Source of the DNA: Candidatus Bipolaricaulota bacterium
GTDB lineage: Bacteria; Bipolaricaulota; Bipolaricaulia; Bipolaricaulales; Bipolaricaulaceae
Length of the DNA: 5,730 nucleotides
Direction of reading: 5' to 3'
Assembly: GCA_021159405.1 (NCBI GenBank)
Contig: JAGGRX010000113.1
Coordinates: 1-5,730 of the forward strand
In this document: positions 1-5,692 of the stretch, one piece after another
Layout: every line of letters begins with the position of its first letter
Position numbering within the stretch: the stretch's first letter is position 1
Notes under the pieces: model-generated
The model's input: only the letters and a program-made list of their open reading frames with translations
The model's database searches: none
What the model was told of the DNA's origin: nothing
Made by a program: the position numbers and the translations under genes

Positions 1-29
1 CGCGCACTGCTCGGAAGGGGAGCGAGATC

Positions 30-1118
30 CTACCGGGCGCAGATGAAGTGGATTACGTCCCCGTCGCGAACGCGGTAGTCCCGTCCTGCTCGCAATATCT
101 TCCCCTGCTCCCGCAGCGCCCGCTCCGAGCCTGCCGAGAGGAGTTCCTCCAGGTCCATCACCTCGGCCAGGACGAACCGATCGCGGAAGTCGGAGTGGAT
201 GACGCCCCCGGCCTCCGGGGCGGTGGTCCCTGCCTGCACGGTCCACGCGCGCACCTCCGGCCCCTCAAACGTGTAGAAGGTCACCAGGGACAGGAGTTCG
301 TAGGCTGCCCTTACCAGGCGCGACAGGGCCGACTCAGCCAGGCCCCACTCGGAAAGGAACGCCTTCCTTTCCAGCTCGTCAAAAGCGGCCTCGGCCACCT
401 CGGCCTCAAGGCGTCCCCTGATGACCACGCACCCGGCCTCCCTTTCTCCTGCCAGTCGCTCCACTTCGGCGGAAAGCTCGTTCTCCCCCTCGTCCCCCAC
501 GTTGGCGATGAACAAGACGGGCTTGGCCGTAAGGGGGGAAAGGTCCTTGAGGCGGTCGAGCTCCTCCCGGGAGAGCCCCAGGGCCCGGATTGGGGTTCCC
601 GCTCCCACCGCCTGGATCAGCCGCTCCAGGAGCTCGAGCTCCCTCCTCGCCTCCTTGTCCCCGGTCTGGGCAAGCTTCCTGACCCTGGCCCGCCTTCGCT
701 CCAAGGTCTCCAGGTCCTTGAGGAGGAGCTCGGTCTCCACGATCTCGATATCGCGCCGTACGTCCAAGGTCCCGGTAGGGTGGGCCACCTCCGGGTCCTC
801 GAAGCAGCGCACCACGTGCAGGATGGCGTCCACGCCCCGGATCTCCGAGAGGAACTGGTTCCCCAGGCCTTCTCCCTGCGAGGCCCCCTTCACCAGCCCG
901 GCGATGTCCACCACCTCGATGGCCGTAGGGACCTTTTTCTTCTCCGGGAACAGGGAATGAAGCCGGTCCAGCCTTTCGTCCGGCACGGCCGCCACCCCAT
1001 GATACGGGTCTATGGTGCAGAACGGATATGCCTCCACCTTGGCGCCGGCGGAGGTGAGGGCGTTGAAGATGGTGGACTTGCCCGCGTTTGGGAGTCCCAC
1101 AAGCCCAAAGCTCTTCAC
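30..1118 (-). CDS. ychF: Ribosome-binding ATPase/GTPase YchF (OLA1 family)
   Basis: A 362-aa TRAFAC-class P-loop NTPase of the Obg/YchF family, close to the usual 363 aa, so complete. Visible motifs: G1/Walker A GLPNAGKST at residues 8-16; switch I around YPFCTIDP (31-38); G3 DIAGL (71-75), where Leu75 occupies the position of the catalytic Gln, as expected for HAS-type NTPases; a conserved VRCFED stretch with His113 matching the functional His of E. coli YchF; a charged, probably coiled-coil arm at about 120-170; an atypical G4 NVGD (206-209); and a C-terminal TGS domain (about 279-362) with GVIHSDF and DGDVIHF. The family prefers ATP and binds ribosomes, with roles in translation and stress. 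The start is GTG at 1118, preceded by AAGGAG (1127-1132) with 8-nt spacing. It overlaps the sucD stop by 4 bp (GTGA), suggesting translational coupling. Stop is TAG. Confidence 0.97.
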   Translation of the reverse strand: MKSFGLVGLPNAGKSTIFNALTSAGAKVEAYPFCTIDPYHGVAAVPDERLDRLHSLFPEKKKVPTAIEVVDIAGLVKGASQGEGLGNQFLSEIRGVDAILHVVRCFEDPEVAHPTGTLDVRRDIEIVETELLLKDLETLERRRARVRKLAQTGDKEARRELELLERLIQAVGAGTPIRALGLSREELDRLKDLSPLTAKPVLFIANVGDEGENELSAEVERLAGEREAGCVVIRGRLEAEVAEAAFDELERKAFLSEWGLAESALSRLVRAAYELLSLVTFYTFEGPEVRAWTVQAGTTAPEAGGVIHSDFRDRFVLAEVMDLEELLSAGSERALREQGKILRAGRDYRVRDGDVIHFICAR

Positions 1119-1984
1119 GAAAGACGCTCCTTCACGAGCTCCGCCACCTGGGCCGGGGTGCGGGCCACCGGGATCCCCCGGGCCTCAAGGCGCCTCGCCT
1201 TTGCCTCGGCCGTCCCCTCGGCCCCCGAGATGATCGCCCCGGCATGGCCCATGCGCTTTCCAGGGGGAGCAGAAAAACCAGCTATGTAAGCCACCACCGG
1301 CTTTTTCATGTTCTCAGCCACATAGTCGGCCGCCTCCTCCTCAGCCGCTCCGCCGATCTCCCCCACCAACACCACGAGCTCCGTCTCCGGGTCCTGCTCG
1401 AAAAGCGGCAAAAGCTCGGTGAACGTACTCCCGATGATTGGATCCCCTCCGATCCCCACCACCGTGGACTGGCCGATTCCCGCTCGCGACAGATGCGAGG
1501 CGATCTCGTAGGTGAGGGTACCGCTTCTGGAGATGATTCCCACCGGCCCGGGCTGGAACACTTCCCCGGGCATGATCCCCACCTTGGCCTTCCCCGGTGA
1601 GATCAGGCCGGGACAGTTGGGACCGATCAGGCGCACCCCATAGCCCCGGAGGAGGTGGTAGGTTTTGAGCATATCGTGTAAAGGGATTCCCTCGGTGATG
1701 GCAACGAGCAAGGGGACGCCGGCGTCCGCTGCCTCGAGCATCGCGTCACAGGCAGAGAGGGCGGGCACAAACAGGATGGAGGCGTCGATCCCATGCTCTT
1801 GCATCGCCTCGGCCACAGAATCGTAGACCGGGATCCCGTCGAGCGAACGGCCCCCTTTGCCTGGGGTCACCCCTGCCACCACCTTTGTGCCGTAAGCCAC
1901 CATATGCCGGGTGTGAAACGCCCCTTCGCTCCCAGTGATGCCCTGTACCAAAACGCGCGTGTCCTCGTTCACAAGAATGGCCAC
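1115..1984 (-). CDS. sucD: Succinate-CoA ligase (ADP/GDP-forming), alpha subunit
   Basis: A 289-aa protein of the usual SucD length. It catalyses, with a beta subunit, succinyl-CoA + NDP + Pi to succinate + CoA + NTP in the TCA cycle, through a phosphohistidine. Visible: N-terminal Rossmann CoA-binding domain with VQGITGSEG (13-21) and the VVAGVTPGKGG loop (35-45); GPNCPG (121-126); SRSGTLTYE (152-160); GEIGG (208-212); and the active-site GHAGA with the phosphorylated His at 247. Start is GTG at 1984, preceded by GAGGTG (1992-1997) with 7-nt spacing. The C-terminal TGA overlaps the ychF start. No sucC lies upstream in the window, although sucC normally sits directly before sucD, so the beta subunit must be elsewhere. 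Close relatives in this fold are the malate-CoA ligase alpha subunit (MtkB) and the citryl-CoA synthetase small subunit. Motifs favour SucD, but substrate is not proven. Confidence 0.95.
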   Translation of the reverse strand: MAILVNEDTRVLVQGITGSEGAFHTRHMVAYGTKVVAGVTPGKGGRSLDGIPVYDSVAEAMQEHGIDASILFVPALSACDAMLEAADAGVPLLVAITEGIPLHDMLKTYHLLRGYGVRLIGPNCPGLISPGKAKVGIMPGEVFQPGPVGIISRSGTLTYEIASHLSRAGIGQSTVVGIGGDPIIGSTFTELLPLFEQDPETELVVLVGEIGGAAEEEAADYVAENMKKPVVAYIAGFSAPPGKRMGHAGAIISGAEGTAEAKARRLEARGIPVARTPAQVAELVKERLS

Positions 1985-1991
1985 CCTGTTT

Positions 1992-1997
1992 CACCTC
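1992..1997 (-). promoter_or_regulatory. Shine-Dalgarno site of sucD
   Basis: The minus strand reads GAGGTG here, 7 nt before the GTG codon ending at 1982. It supports the GTG start of sucD; there is no competing ATG near the conserved N-terminus. Confidence 0.8.
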
Positions 1998-2008
1998 GCG
2001 TTAAGGGA

Positions 2009-2037
2009 AGGATAGGCCCCACTTCCCCGCCCGGCAA
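2009..2037 (-). promoter_or_regulatory. Candidate sigma70-type promoter for sucD-ychF
   Basis: The minus strand reads TTGCCG (-35, positions 2037-2032), a 17-bp spacer, then TATCCT (-10, positions 2014-2009). Each box matches 4 of 6 consensus bases. Transcription would start about 20 nt before the sucD GTG, giving a short leader that still holds the GAGGTG site. Spacing is ideal, but the match is moderate and rests on sequence alone. Confidence 0.4.
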
Positions 2038-2079
2038 GTTTCGCCTTTAGAACTTCAGCCGAGAGCAACGGCGCCGCGG

Positions 2080-3066
2080 CTACCGGTTTGACATAGAGTT
2101 CTTGAACCAGTCCACGGCCCTACGCAGGGCTTCCTTGGCCGGGGTTTGGGGAAAGCCCAGTTCCTCCACAGCCTTTTGGGGGCTATAGAACATGTAGTGA
2201 CGGGACATGCGGACCGTCTCCGGGGTCATCCGCGGGGTGCTCCCGGTTAGGCGGCATAGCCCCGCGTTGAGATAGGACATGGCCAGGACTGGCCAATAGG
2301 GCAGCCTCATCTTGGGGGCTGGAAGGCCTGTGATCTCAGAGAGGGTGAAAAGAAGTTCCTTCAGAGTCAGGTTCTCCCCGCCCAAGATGTAGCACTGTCC
2401 CACCCGCCCTCTCTCCATGGCCAGTAGATGTCCCAGGGCCACGTCCTCCACTGCCACCACGCTCATGCCGGTGTCCAGGTAAGCGGGCATCCGACGGGCG
2501 AGGAAGTCGCGGATCACCTGGCCGGTGGGGGTGGGCTTTACGTCGTAGGGTCCCACTGGGAAGCTGGGGTTCACGATTACCACCGGGAGGCCCTTTTTGG
2601 CGAATGCCAGGGCTACTTTCTGGGCCAGGTACTTGCTTTTCTTGTAGTCGCCCACGATCTTGCGTGGATCGACCGGGGTCTCCTCATCGGCAGGCCTTCC
2701 ATCCTCCGGGAGGCCCAGGGCAGCCACCGAGCTTGTGTACACCACCCGCTCCACCCCGAGCTCCAGGGCCGTCTGCAGGACGTTTCGTGTCCCGTCCACG
2801 TTCACCTCGTAGATGAGGGAGCGGGGCCGCACCCAGAACGAGTAAAGGGCCGCGGCGTGGAACACAACTTCACAGCCCGCCATGGCCGCTTTCAGAGAGG
2901 CGCGATCGCGCACGTCCCCCAGGGCGAGCTCCACCGCAAGGCCCTTCAGGTTGCGCAAGTCCGAGTTAGGCCGCACCAAAGCTCGCACGGAAAAGCCATT
3001 TTTAAGGAGGGCCCTGACGAGGTTGGCCCCGATGAACCCCGTACCCCCTGTGACCAAGGCCTTCAT
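2080..3066 (-). CDS. hpnA: HpnA-like NAD(P)-dependent sugar epimerase/dehydratase (hopanoid-associated)
   Basis: A 328-aa extended short-chain dehydrogenase/reductase. Visible: N-terminal Rossmann nucleotide-binding motif GGTGFIG (7-13); GDVRD (50-54), typical of the adenine-pocket region; the catalytic set with TSS (111-113) and YKKSK (Tyr141, Lys145); and the family block NPSFPVGP followed by DVKPTPTGQ (166-183), then RMPAYLDTG (192-200) and YILGGENLTL (226-235). These last blocks are what I recognise from HpnA, named for its presence in hopanoid gene clusters. Its exact reaction is unsettled, but sugar-headgroup modification of hopanoids is presumed. It is cytosolic; I see no signal or clear membrane segment. 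The ATG start is supported by AAGGAG (3072-3077) at 5-nt spacing. It follows the importer's binding-protein gene by 41 bp, so read-through is possible. No squalene-hopene cyclase or other hpn gene is in the window. A dihydroflavonol-4-reductase-like enzyme with another substrate is the alternative. Confidence 0.85.
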   Translation of the reverse strand: MKALVTGGTGFIGANLVRALLKNGFSVRALVRPNSDLRNLKGLAVELALGDVRDRASLKAAMAGCEVVFHAAALYSFWVRPRSLIYEVNVDGTRNVLQTALELGVERVVYTSSVAALGLPEDGRPADEETPVDPRKIVGDYKKSKYLAQKVALAFAKKGLPVVIVNPSFPVGPYDVKPTPTGQVIRDFLARRMPAYLDTGMSVVAVEDVALGHLLAMERGRVGQCYILGGENLTLKELLFTLSEITGLPAPKMRLPYWPVLAMSYLNAGLCRLTGSTPRMTPETVRMSRHYMFYSPQKAVEELGFPQTPAKEALRRAVDWFKNSMSNR

Positions 3067-3071
3067 CCCTT

Positions 3072-3077
3072 CTCCTT
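3072..3077 (-). promoter_or_regulatory. Shine-Dalgarno site of hpnA
   Basis: Minus strand AAGGAG, 5 nt before the ATG ending the leader at 3066. A strong match, fixing the start of the epimerase gene. Confidence 0.8.
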
Positions 3078-3097
3078 TTCCCTGCGCCGGCTGCGAA

Positions 3098-3103
3098 AGT
3101 ATA
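3098..3103 (-). promoter_or_regulatory. Possible -10 box upstream of hpnA
   Basis: Minus strand TATACT (5 of 6 consensus bases) lies 31 nt before the hpnA ATG, in the 41-bp gap after the binding-protein gene. The best -35 at a fitting distance (TTTCTT at 3125-3120, 16-bp spacer) matches poorly, 2 of 6. It could allow some independent expression of hpnA, but may be chance. Confidence 0.22.
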
Positions 3104-3107
3104 CGGC

Positions 3108-4052
3108 TTAAGGGGGGCTAAGAAACTCCGTGGTGTAGAGCTCTTCTAAGGGGAAAGTGCGGTCGACCAAGCCGTTTTGGTAAAGGAAATCCTGCATCCC
3201 CGCCCAGCGGTCGGCGTCGTCATGGCGCGCGCCCTCCGCATACAGGGGGAGCGTTGCGGCAAAGGACCGGCGATGCAGTTCGTCATCGCGATCCGGATAA
3301 AGCGAGAGAAACGCACCGAACGCCGCTTCTGGCCGCTCCAGGGTGAAGGCTATCCCCCGGGCCAGGGCCGTAAGGAACCCCCGCACCTCCCGGGCACGCT
3401 CTTGGAGAAGCTCGGGGTTTGCCACGATCAGTATCTCGTAGGTGTTGGGAACCCCGTAATCCTCCTGGGGGAAGAACACCGCCTTTTTCCCAAGCAGCTC
3501 CACCTTGATGAGCTCGAAGTTGCGAAAAGCCCCGATGGCGTCGACCTTTCCTGAAAGCAGGGCTGCCACCGTGCTCATCCCCACGTTCACGAGCTCGAAC
3601 TCCCCGGGCTTCACCCCGACTGTGGAAAGCATGGTCCGCCAAAGGACGGGCTCCAAGGGGGCGAGGGAATAGCCCACCTTGCGGCCACGCAGGTCGGAAA
3701 GCTCCTCTATCCCAAAGTCGGCAAGGGAGAGCAGCCCGCCCAGCGCCCCGTCGATCAGCGCCCCCACCGAGATAAGGGGAAGCCCGGCCGCCTTGGCGAT
3801 GAGGTAGTTCATCTGGGGGGTGAGGGCGAGGTCCACCACACGTGCGGCGGCGAGCTTGGCTGGGTCGCTAGGGTCGGCCGGGGGCATGATCTCTACCTCG
3901 ATCCCCTCTTCGGAGAAGAAACCCTGGACCTGAGCTGCGTAAAGTGGGATGTGGTTGGGATTTGGTAAGAAATCGAGCATCACCTTCAGCGGGCTTGCCC
4001 CCGCCGCCAATTGCACCAGGACAACTAGCAGGAAGATGAGGCCCTTCCTCAC
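3108..4052 (-). CDS. thiY: ABC transporter substrate-binding protein, NMT1/THI5-like (ThiY-like)
   Basis: A 314-aa periplasmic or extracytoplasmic binding protein. The N-terminus has two basic residues (2-3), a hydrophobic core LIFLLVVLVQLAAGA (5-19) and a likely signal peptidase I site near residues 19-20. There is no lipobox Cys, and in fact no Cys at all, so it is not a lipoprotein. The mature part opens with LKVMLDFLPNPNHIPLYAA (22-40), the hallmark first strand and ligand-loop region of the THI5 family, then GFFSEEGIEVEI (44-55), LRGRKVGYS (121-129), ALLSGKVDAIGAF (164-176) and QEDYGVPNTYEIL (196-208), the last resembling ThiY. Likely ligand: thiamin pyrimidine (HMP or formylaminopyrimidine); RibY-type riboflavin or another ligand is possible. 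The start is GTG at 4052: it overlaps the permease stop (GTGA), has AAAGGAG at 4059-4065 (6-nt spacing), and opens the signal peptide exactly. The open frame continues to 4346, but that part is antisense-free permease shadow. Stop TAA. Confidence 0.85.
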   Translation of the reverse strand: MRKGLIFLLVVLVQLAAGASPLKVMLDFLPNPNHIPLYAAQVQGFFSEEGIEVEIMPPADPSDPAKLAAARVVDLALTPQMNYLIAKAAGLPLISVGALIDGALGGLLSLADFGIEELSDLRGRKVGYSLAPLEPVLWRTMLSTVGVKPGEFELVNVGMSTVAALLSGKVDAIGAFRNFELIKVELLGKKAVFFPQEDYGVPNTYEILIVANPELLQERAREVRGFLTALARGIAFTLERPEAAFGAFLSLYPDRDDELHRRSFAATLPLYAEGARHDDADRWAGMQDFLYQNGLVDRTFPLEELYTTEFLSPP

Positions 4053-4831
4053 GGCTGTCTCCTTTCCAATTGTCCCCGCCTGCGCCAGCGGAGAAGCCTC
4101 CATTGTAGCAATGTCACTCCTCCAAATAACATGCCCCCAAGGATGGTCAAGGTCAAGATGGCGGCGAACACCTGATCCACCCGCAGGAGGGCGTTTGCGT
4201 AGAGCATGAAGTAGCCGAGCCCCCGTTCGGCCCCGATCCACTCTCCAATGGTGGCCCCTACCAGGCTCAGGGTTGCCGCCACCTTGAGTCCCGAAAGCAG
4301 GAAGGGCAGGCTGGCCGGGAGTCGCACCAAGCGGAAGATCTTCCACTCAGAGGCCCCCAAGGAGTGGAGGAAATCGACCAGCTCTCCCTCCACGGAACGC
4401 AGACCATCGATCATGTTGACCGCGATGGGGAAGAAGGAGATGAGGGCGGCCACTATCACCTTGGGCCAAATCCCATACCCCAGCCACAGGACAAGCAAAG
4501 GGGCGATGGCGAACACCGGCACCATCTGGGAGCCCAGGATCAAGGGGTAAAGGGCTTGCCCCAAGGGACGCACGTAGAACACCGCCAAGGCAATTCCGAC
4601 CCCACCCACAACCCCCAAGGCAAGGCCCAAAGCCACCTCAGCCAAGGTCACGGCCCCATGCTGTAAGAAGAGGGGAAGCCTGGTGAAGAAGACGATCAGG
4701 ATGCGGCTTGGGGCAGGGAGCACGTAGGGGGGCACATGTCCCAAGCGCACCCCCATCTCCCAAAGAAGGACCAGGAGCGAAAACAGCAAGGCAGTTCGCC
4801 AAAGCTCCCGCGGTCTAATCGCCATTTGCAT
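4049..4831 (-). CDS. thiX: ABC transporter permease, thiamin-precursor/taurine/nitrate type (ThiX-like)
   Basis: A 260-aa inner-membrane permease of the binding-protein-dependent (BPD_transp_1) type; it would work as a homodimer with the adjacent ATPase. About six hydrophobic segments are visible: roughly 13-29, 62-86, 98-118, 124-142, 175-196 and 221-246. The cytoplasmic EAA loop lies at about 150-172, seen as FLHSLGAS then VRLPASLP, with the conserved Gly (159) and Leu-Pro (171-172) but without the literal Glu-Ala-Ala. The C-terminus is strongly basic (WRLLRWRRR), fitting a cytoplasmic tail. I place the start at ATG 4831: GGAG at 4839-4842 has 7-nt spacing, and the ATPase stop overlaps by 17 bp. 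A second ATG at 4825 is nearly as good (AAGGGG 6 nt before it) and would remove two residues. The frame is open to 4960, but those extra 43 residues are Arg/Gly/Pro-rich ATPase shadow. Its end overlaps the next gene by GTGA. Confidence 0.88.
   Translation of the reverse strand: MQMAIRPRELWRTALLFSLLVLLWEMGVRLGHVPPYVLPAPSRILIVFFTRLPLFLQHGAVTLAEVALGLALGVVGGVGIALAVFYVRPLGQALYPLILGSQMVPVFAIAPLLVLWLGYGIWPKVIVAALISFFPIAVNMIDGLRSVEGELVDFLHSLGASEWKIFRLVRLPASLPFLLSGLKVAATLSLVGATIGEWIGAERGLGYFMLYANALLRVDQVFAAILTLTILGGMLFGGVTLLQWRLLRWRRRGQLERRQP
4059..4065 (-). promoter_or_regulatory. Shine-Dalgarno site that decides the start of the binding-protein gene
   Basis: Minus strand AAAGGAG, inside the last codons of the permease gene and 6 nt before GTG 4052. 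A much longer open frame runs upstream to 4346, but only the GTG at 4052 has this site and gives a proper signal peptide. Confidence 0.85.
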
Positions 4832-5621
4832 CCCCTTTCTCCAGCCACCTGAGCACCTCGGCCCGGAGCCGGACCGCCTCCCCGGAGGTGCGGTTCCGCG
4901 GCCGAGGAAGTGGCACCTCCACCGTGGCCGTGATGTGGGCAGGCCGAGGGGAAAGGACAATGATCCGGTCCGAGAGGACTACTGCCTCCTCCACGTCGTG
5001 GGTCACAAAGAGGATGGTTTTCCCTAAAGCTTCCCAGACTTGGCGCAGCCAGTCCTGCATCGCAGCGCGGGTGAGGGCGTCCAGGGCCCCCAGGGGCTCG
5101 TCCAAAAGGAGCACCTCCCTGTGGGTAAGGAAGGTGCGGATGAGGGCGAGCCTTTGCCGCATCCCCCCGGAGAGTTCCCCGGGATAGGCATCCTCAAATC
5201 CCGCCAGGCCGAACCGCTGGAACAGCTCCCGGGCCTCCGCCTTCGCTTCGGCCAGGGGTCGGCCGTCCACTTCGGCAGCCAGCACGGCGTTGGCGAGGGC
5301 GGTACGCCAGGGAAGGAGGGTATCGGCCTGCGGCATATACGCCACCTTGCCCCGGGGGTCAACCGCCTTTCCGTGAATCAACACCCGGCCAGCCGTGGGC
5401 CTGAGGATGCCACAGGCTATCCGCAGGAGGGTGGTCTTCCCACAACCCGAGGGCCCCACCAGGGTGACCCAGCTCTTCTCCGGCACCACCAGGCTGACCT
5501 CCTCCAGGACCGGCAACGCCCCTTCTCGGAAGGCAAAGGAAACCCCTTCCAGGGCCAGTGCCGGCTCTTCCAGGGAGAGGTCCGACTTAGGGAAGCGTCC
5601 CTTTCCCATTGCCAGCGGCAT
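4815..5621 (-). CDS. thiZ: ABC transporter ATP-binding protein (ThiZ/NrtD/SsuB-type)
   Basis: A 268-aa ATPase subunit that powers the importer from the cytoplasmic face. All motifs are present and look functional: Walker A GPSGCGKTT (56-64, Lys62); Q-loop Gln98 in MPQAD followed by LLPWRTALANAV, typical of the taurine/nitrate/sulfonate/thiamin-precursor subfamily; signature LSGGMRQR (150-157); Walker B LLLLDEP region ending at Asp174-Glu175-Pro176; D-loop GALD (178-181); and H-loop His208 in VTHD. Length is normal for the subfamily, with about 20 residues before the first strand and no extra regulatory domain. The ATG at 5621 has GAGG (5629-5632) at 7-nt spacing; a second Met at residue 5 lacks a comparable site. 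It is the first gene of the importer unit, overlapping the permease by 17 bp. The specificity label comes from its neighbour binding protein, not from this sequence. Confidence 0.9.
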   Translation of the reverse strand: MPLAMGKGRFPKSDLSLEEPALALEGVSFAFREGALPVLEEVSLVVPEKSWVTLVGPSGCGKTTLLRIACGILRPTAGRVLIHGKAVDPRGKVAYMPQADTLLPWRTALANAVLAAEVDGRPLAEAKAEARELFQRFGLAGFEDAYPGELSGGMRQRLALIRTFLTHREVLLLDEPLGALDALTRAAMQDWLRQVWEALGKTILFVTHDVEEAVVLSDRIIVLSPRPAHITATVEVPLPRPRNRTSGEAVRLRAEVLRWLEKGDANGD

Positions 5622-5628
5622 TTTAGCG

Positions 5629-5632
5629 CCTC
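5629..5632 (-). promoter_or_regulatory. Shine-Dalgarno site of the ATPase gene
   Basis: Minus strand GAGG, 7 nt before ATG 5621. It sits inside GCCGAGG (5635-5629), which is complementary, with one bulge, to the upstream hairpin arm at 5694-5687. Confidence 0.65.
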
Positions 5633-5646
5633 GGCAGCCTTTTCGA

Positions 5647-5692
5647 TTCGGAGCCTCAGATCTGGGCTTGTCTTACTAATCGAGGAGCCGAA
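5647..5692 (-). other. Imperfect hairpin in the leader of the importer genes
   Basis: Arms 5647-5661 and 5679-5692 can pair over 13 base pairs: five outer pairs, a symmetric two-by-two mismatch (5652-5653 against 5686-5687), four pairs, one bulged base (5658), then three pairs, closing a 17-nt loop (5662-5678). It stands 25 nt before the ATPase start. On neither strand is it followed by a T-run, so it is not a standard terminator. It does not match the TPP riboswitch core. On the plus strand the mismatches would be A with G and G with A; on the transcribed (minus-sense) RNA they are C and U oppositions, which are weaker. A structured leader or chance are both possible. Confidence 0.4.

Noticed and set aside
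48..1289. A 413-codon open frame on the plus strand, opposite ychF and the end of sucD
   Set aside because: It lies antisense to two genes with unmistakable family motifs; its translation is rich in Gly/Leu/Pro/His with no domain I recognise, as expected for a GC-rich shadow frame.
2069..2080. Overlapping palindromes CGGCGCCG and GCCGCGGC at the end of hpnA
   Set aside because: Only 8 bp each, GC-rich, no T-run and no second copy; likely chance, not a terminator or operator that I can support.
2428..3111. A 227-codon plus-strand frame opposite hpnA
   Set aside because: His/Gly-rich composition, no motif, fully antisense to a well-supported SDR gene.
5641..5692. Resemblance of the plus strand (TTCGATTC; ACTAATCGAGG) to a tRNA T-loop or a 23S rRNA 3' end
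   Set aside because: The bases flanking TTCGATT do not form a five-pair T-stem, there is no acceptor end, and no further rRNA similarity extends on either side.
5647..5692. Rho-independent terminator
   Set aside because: The stem is interrupted by mismatches and neither strand has a T-run after it.
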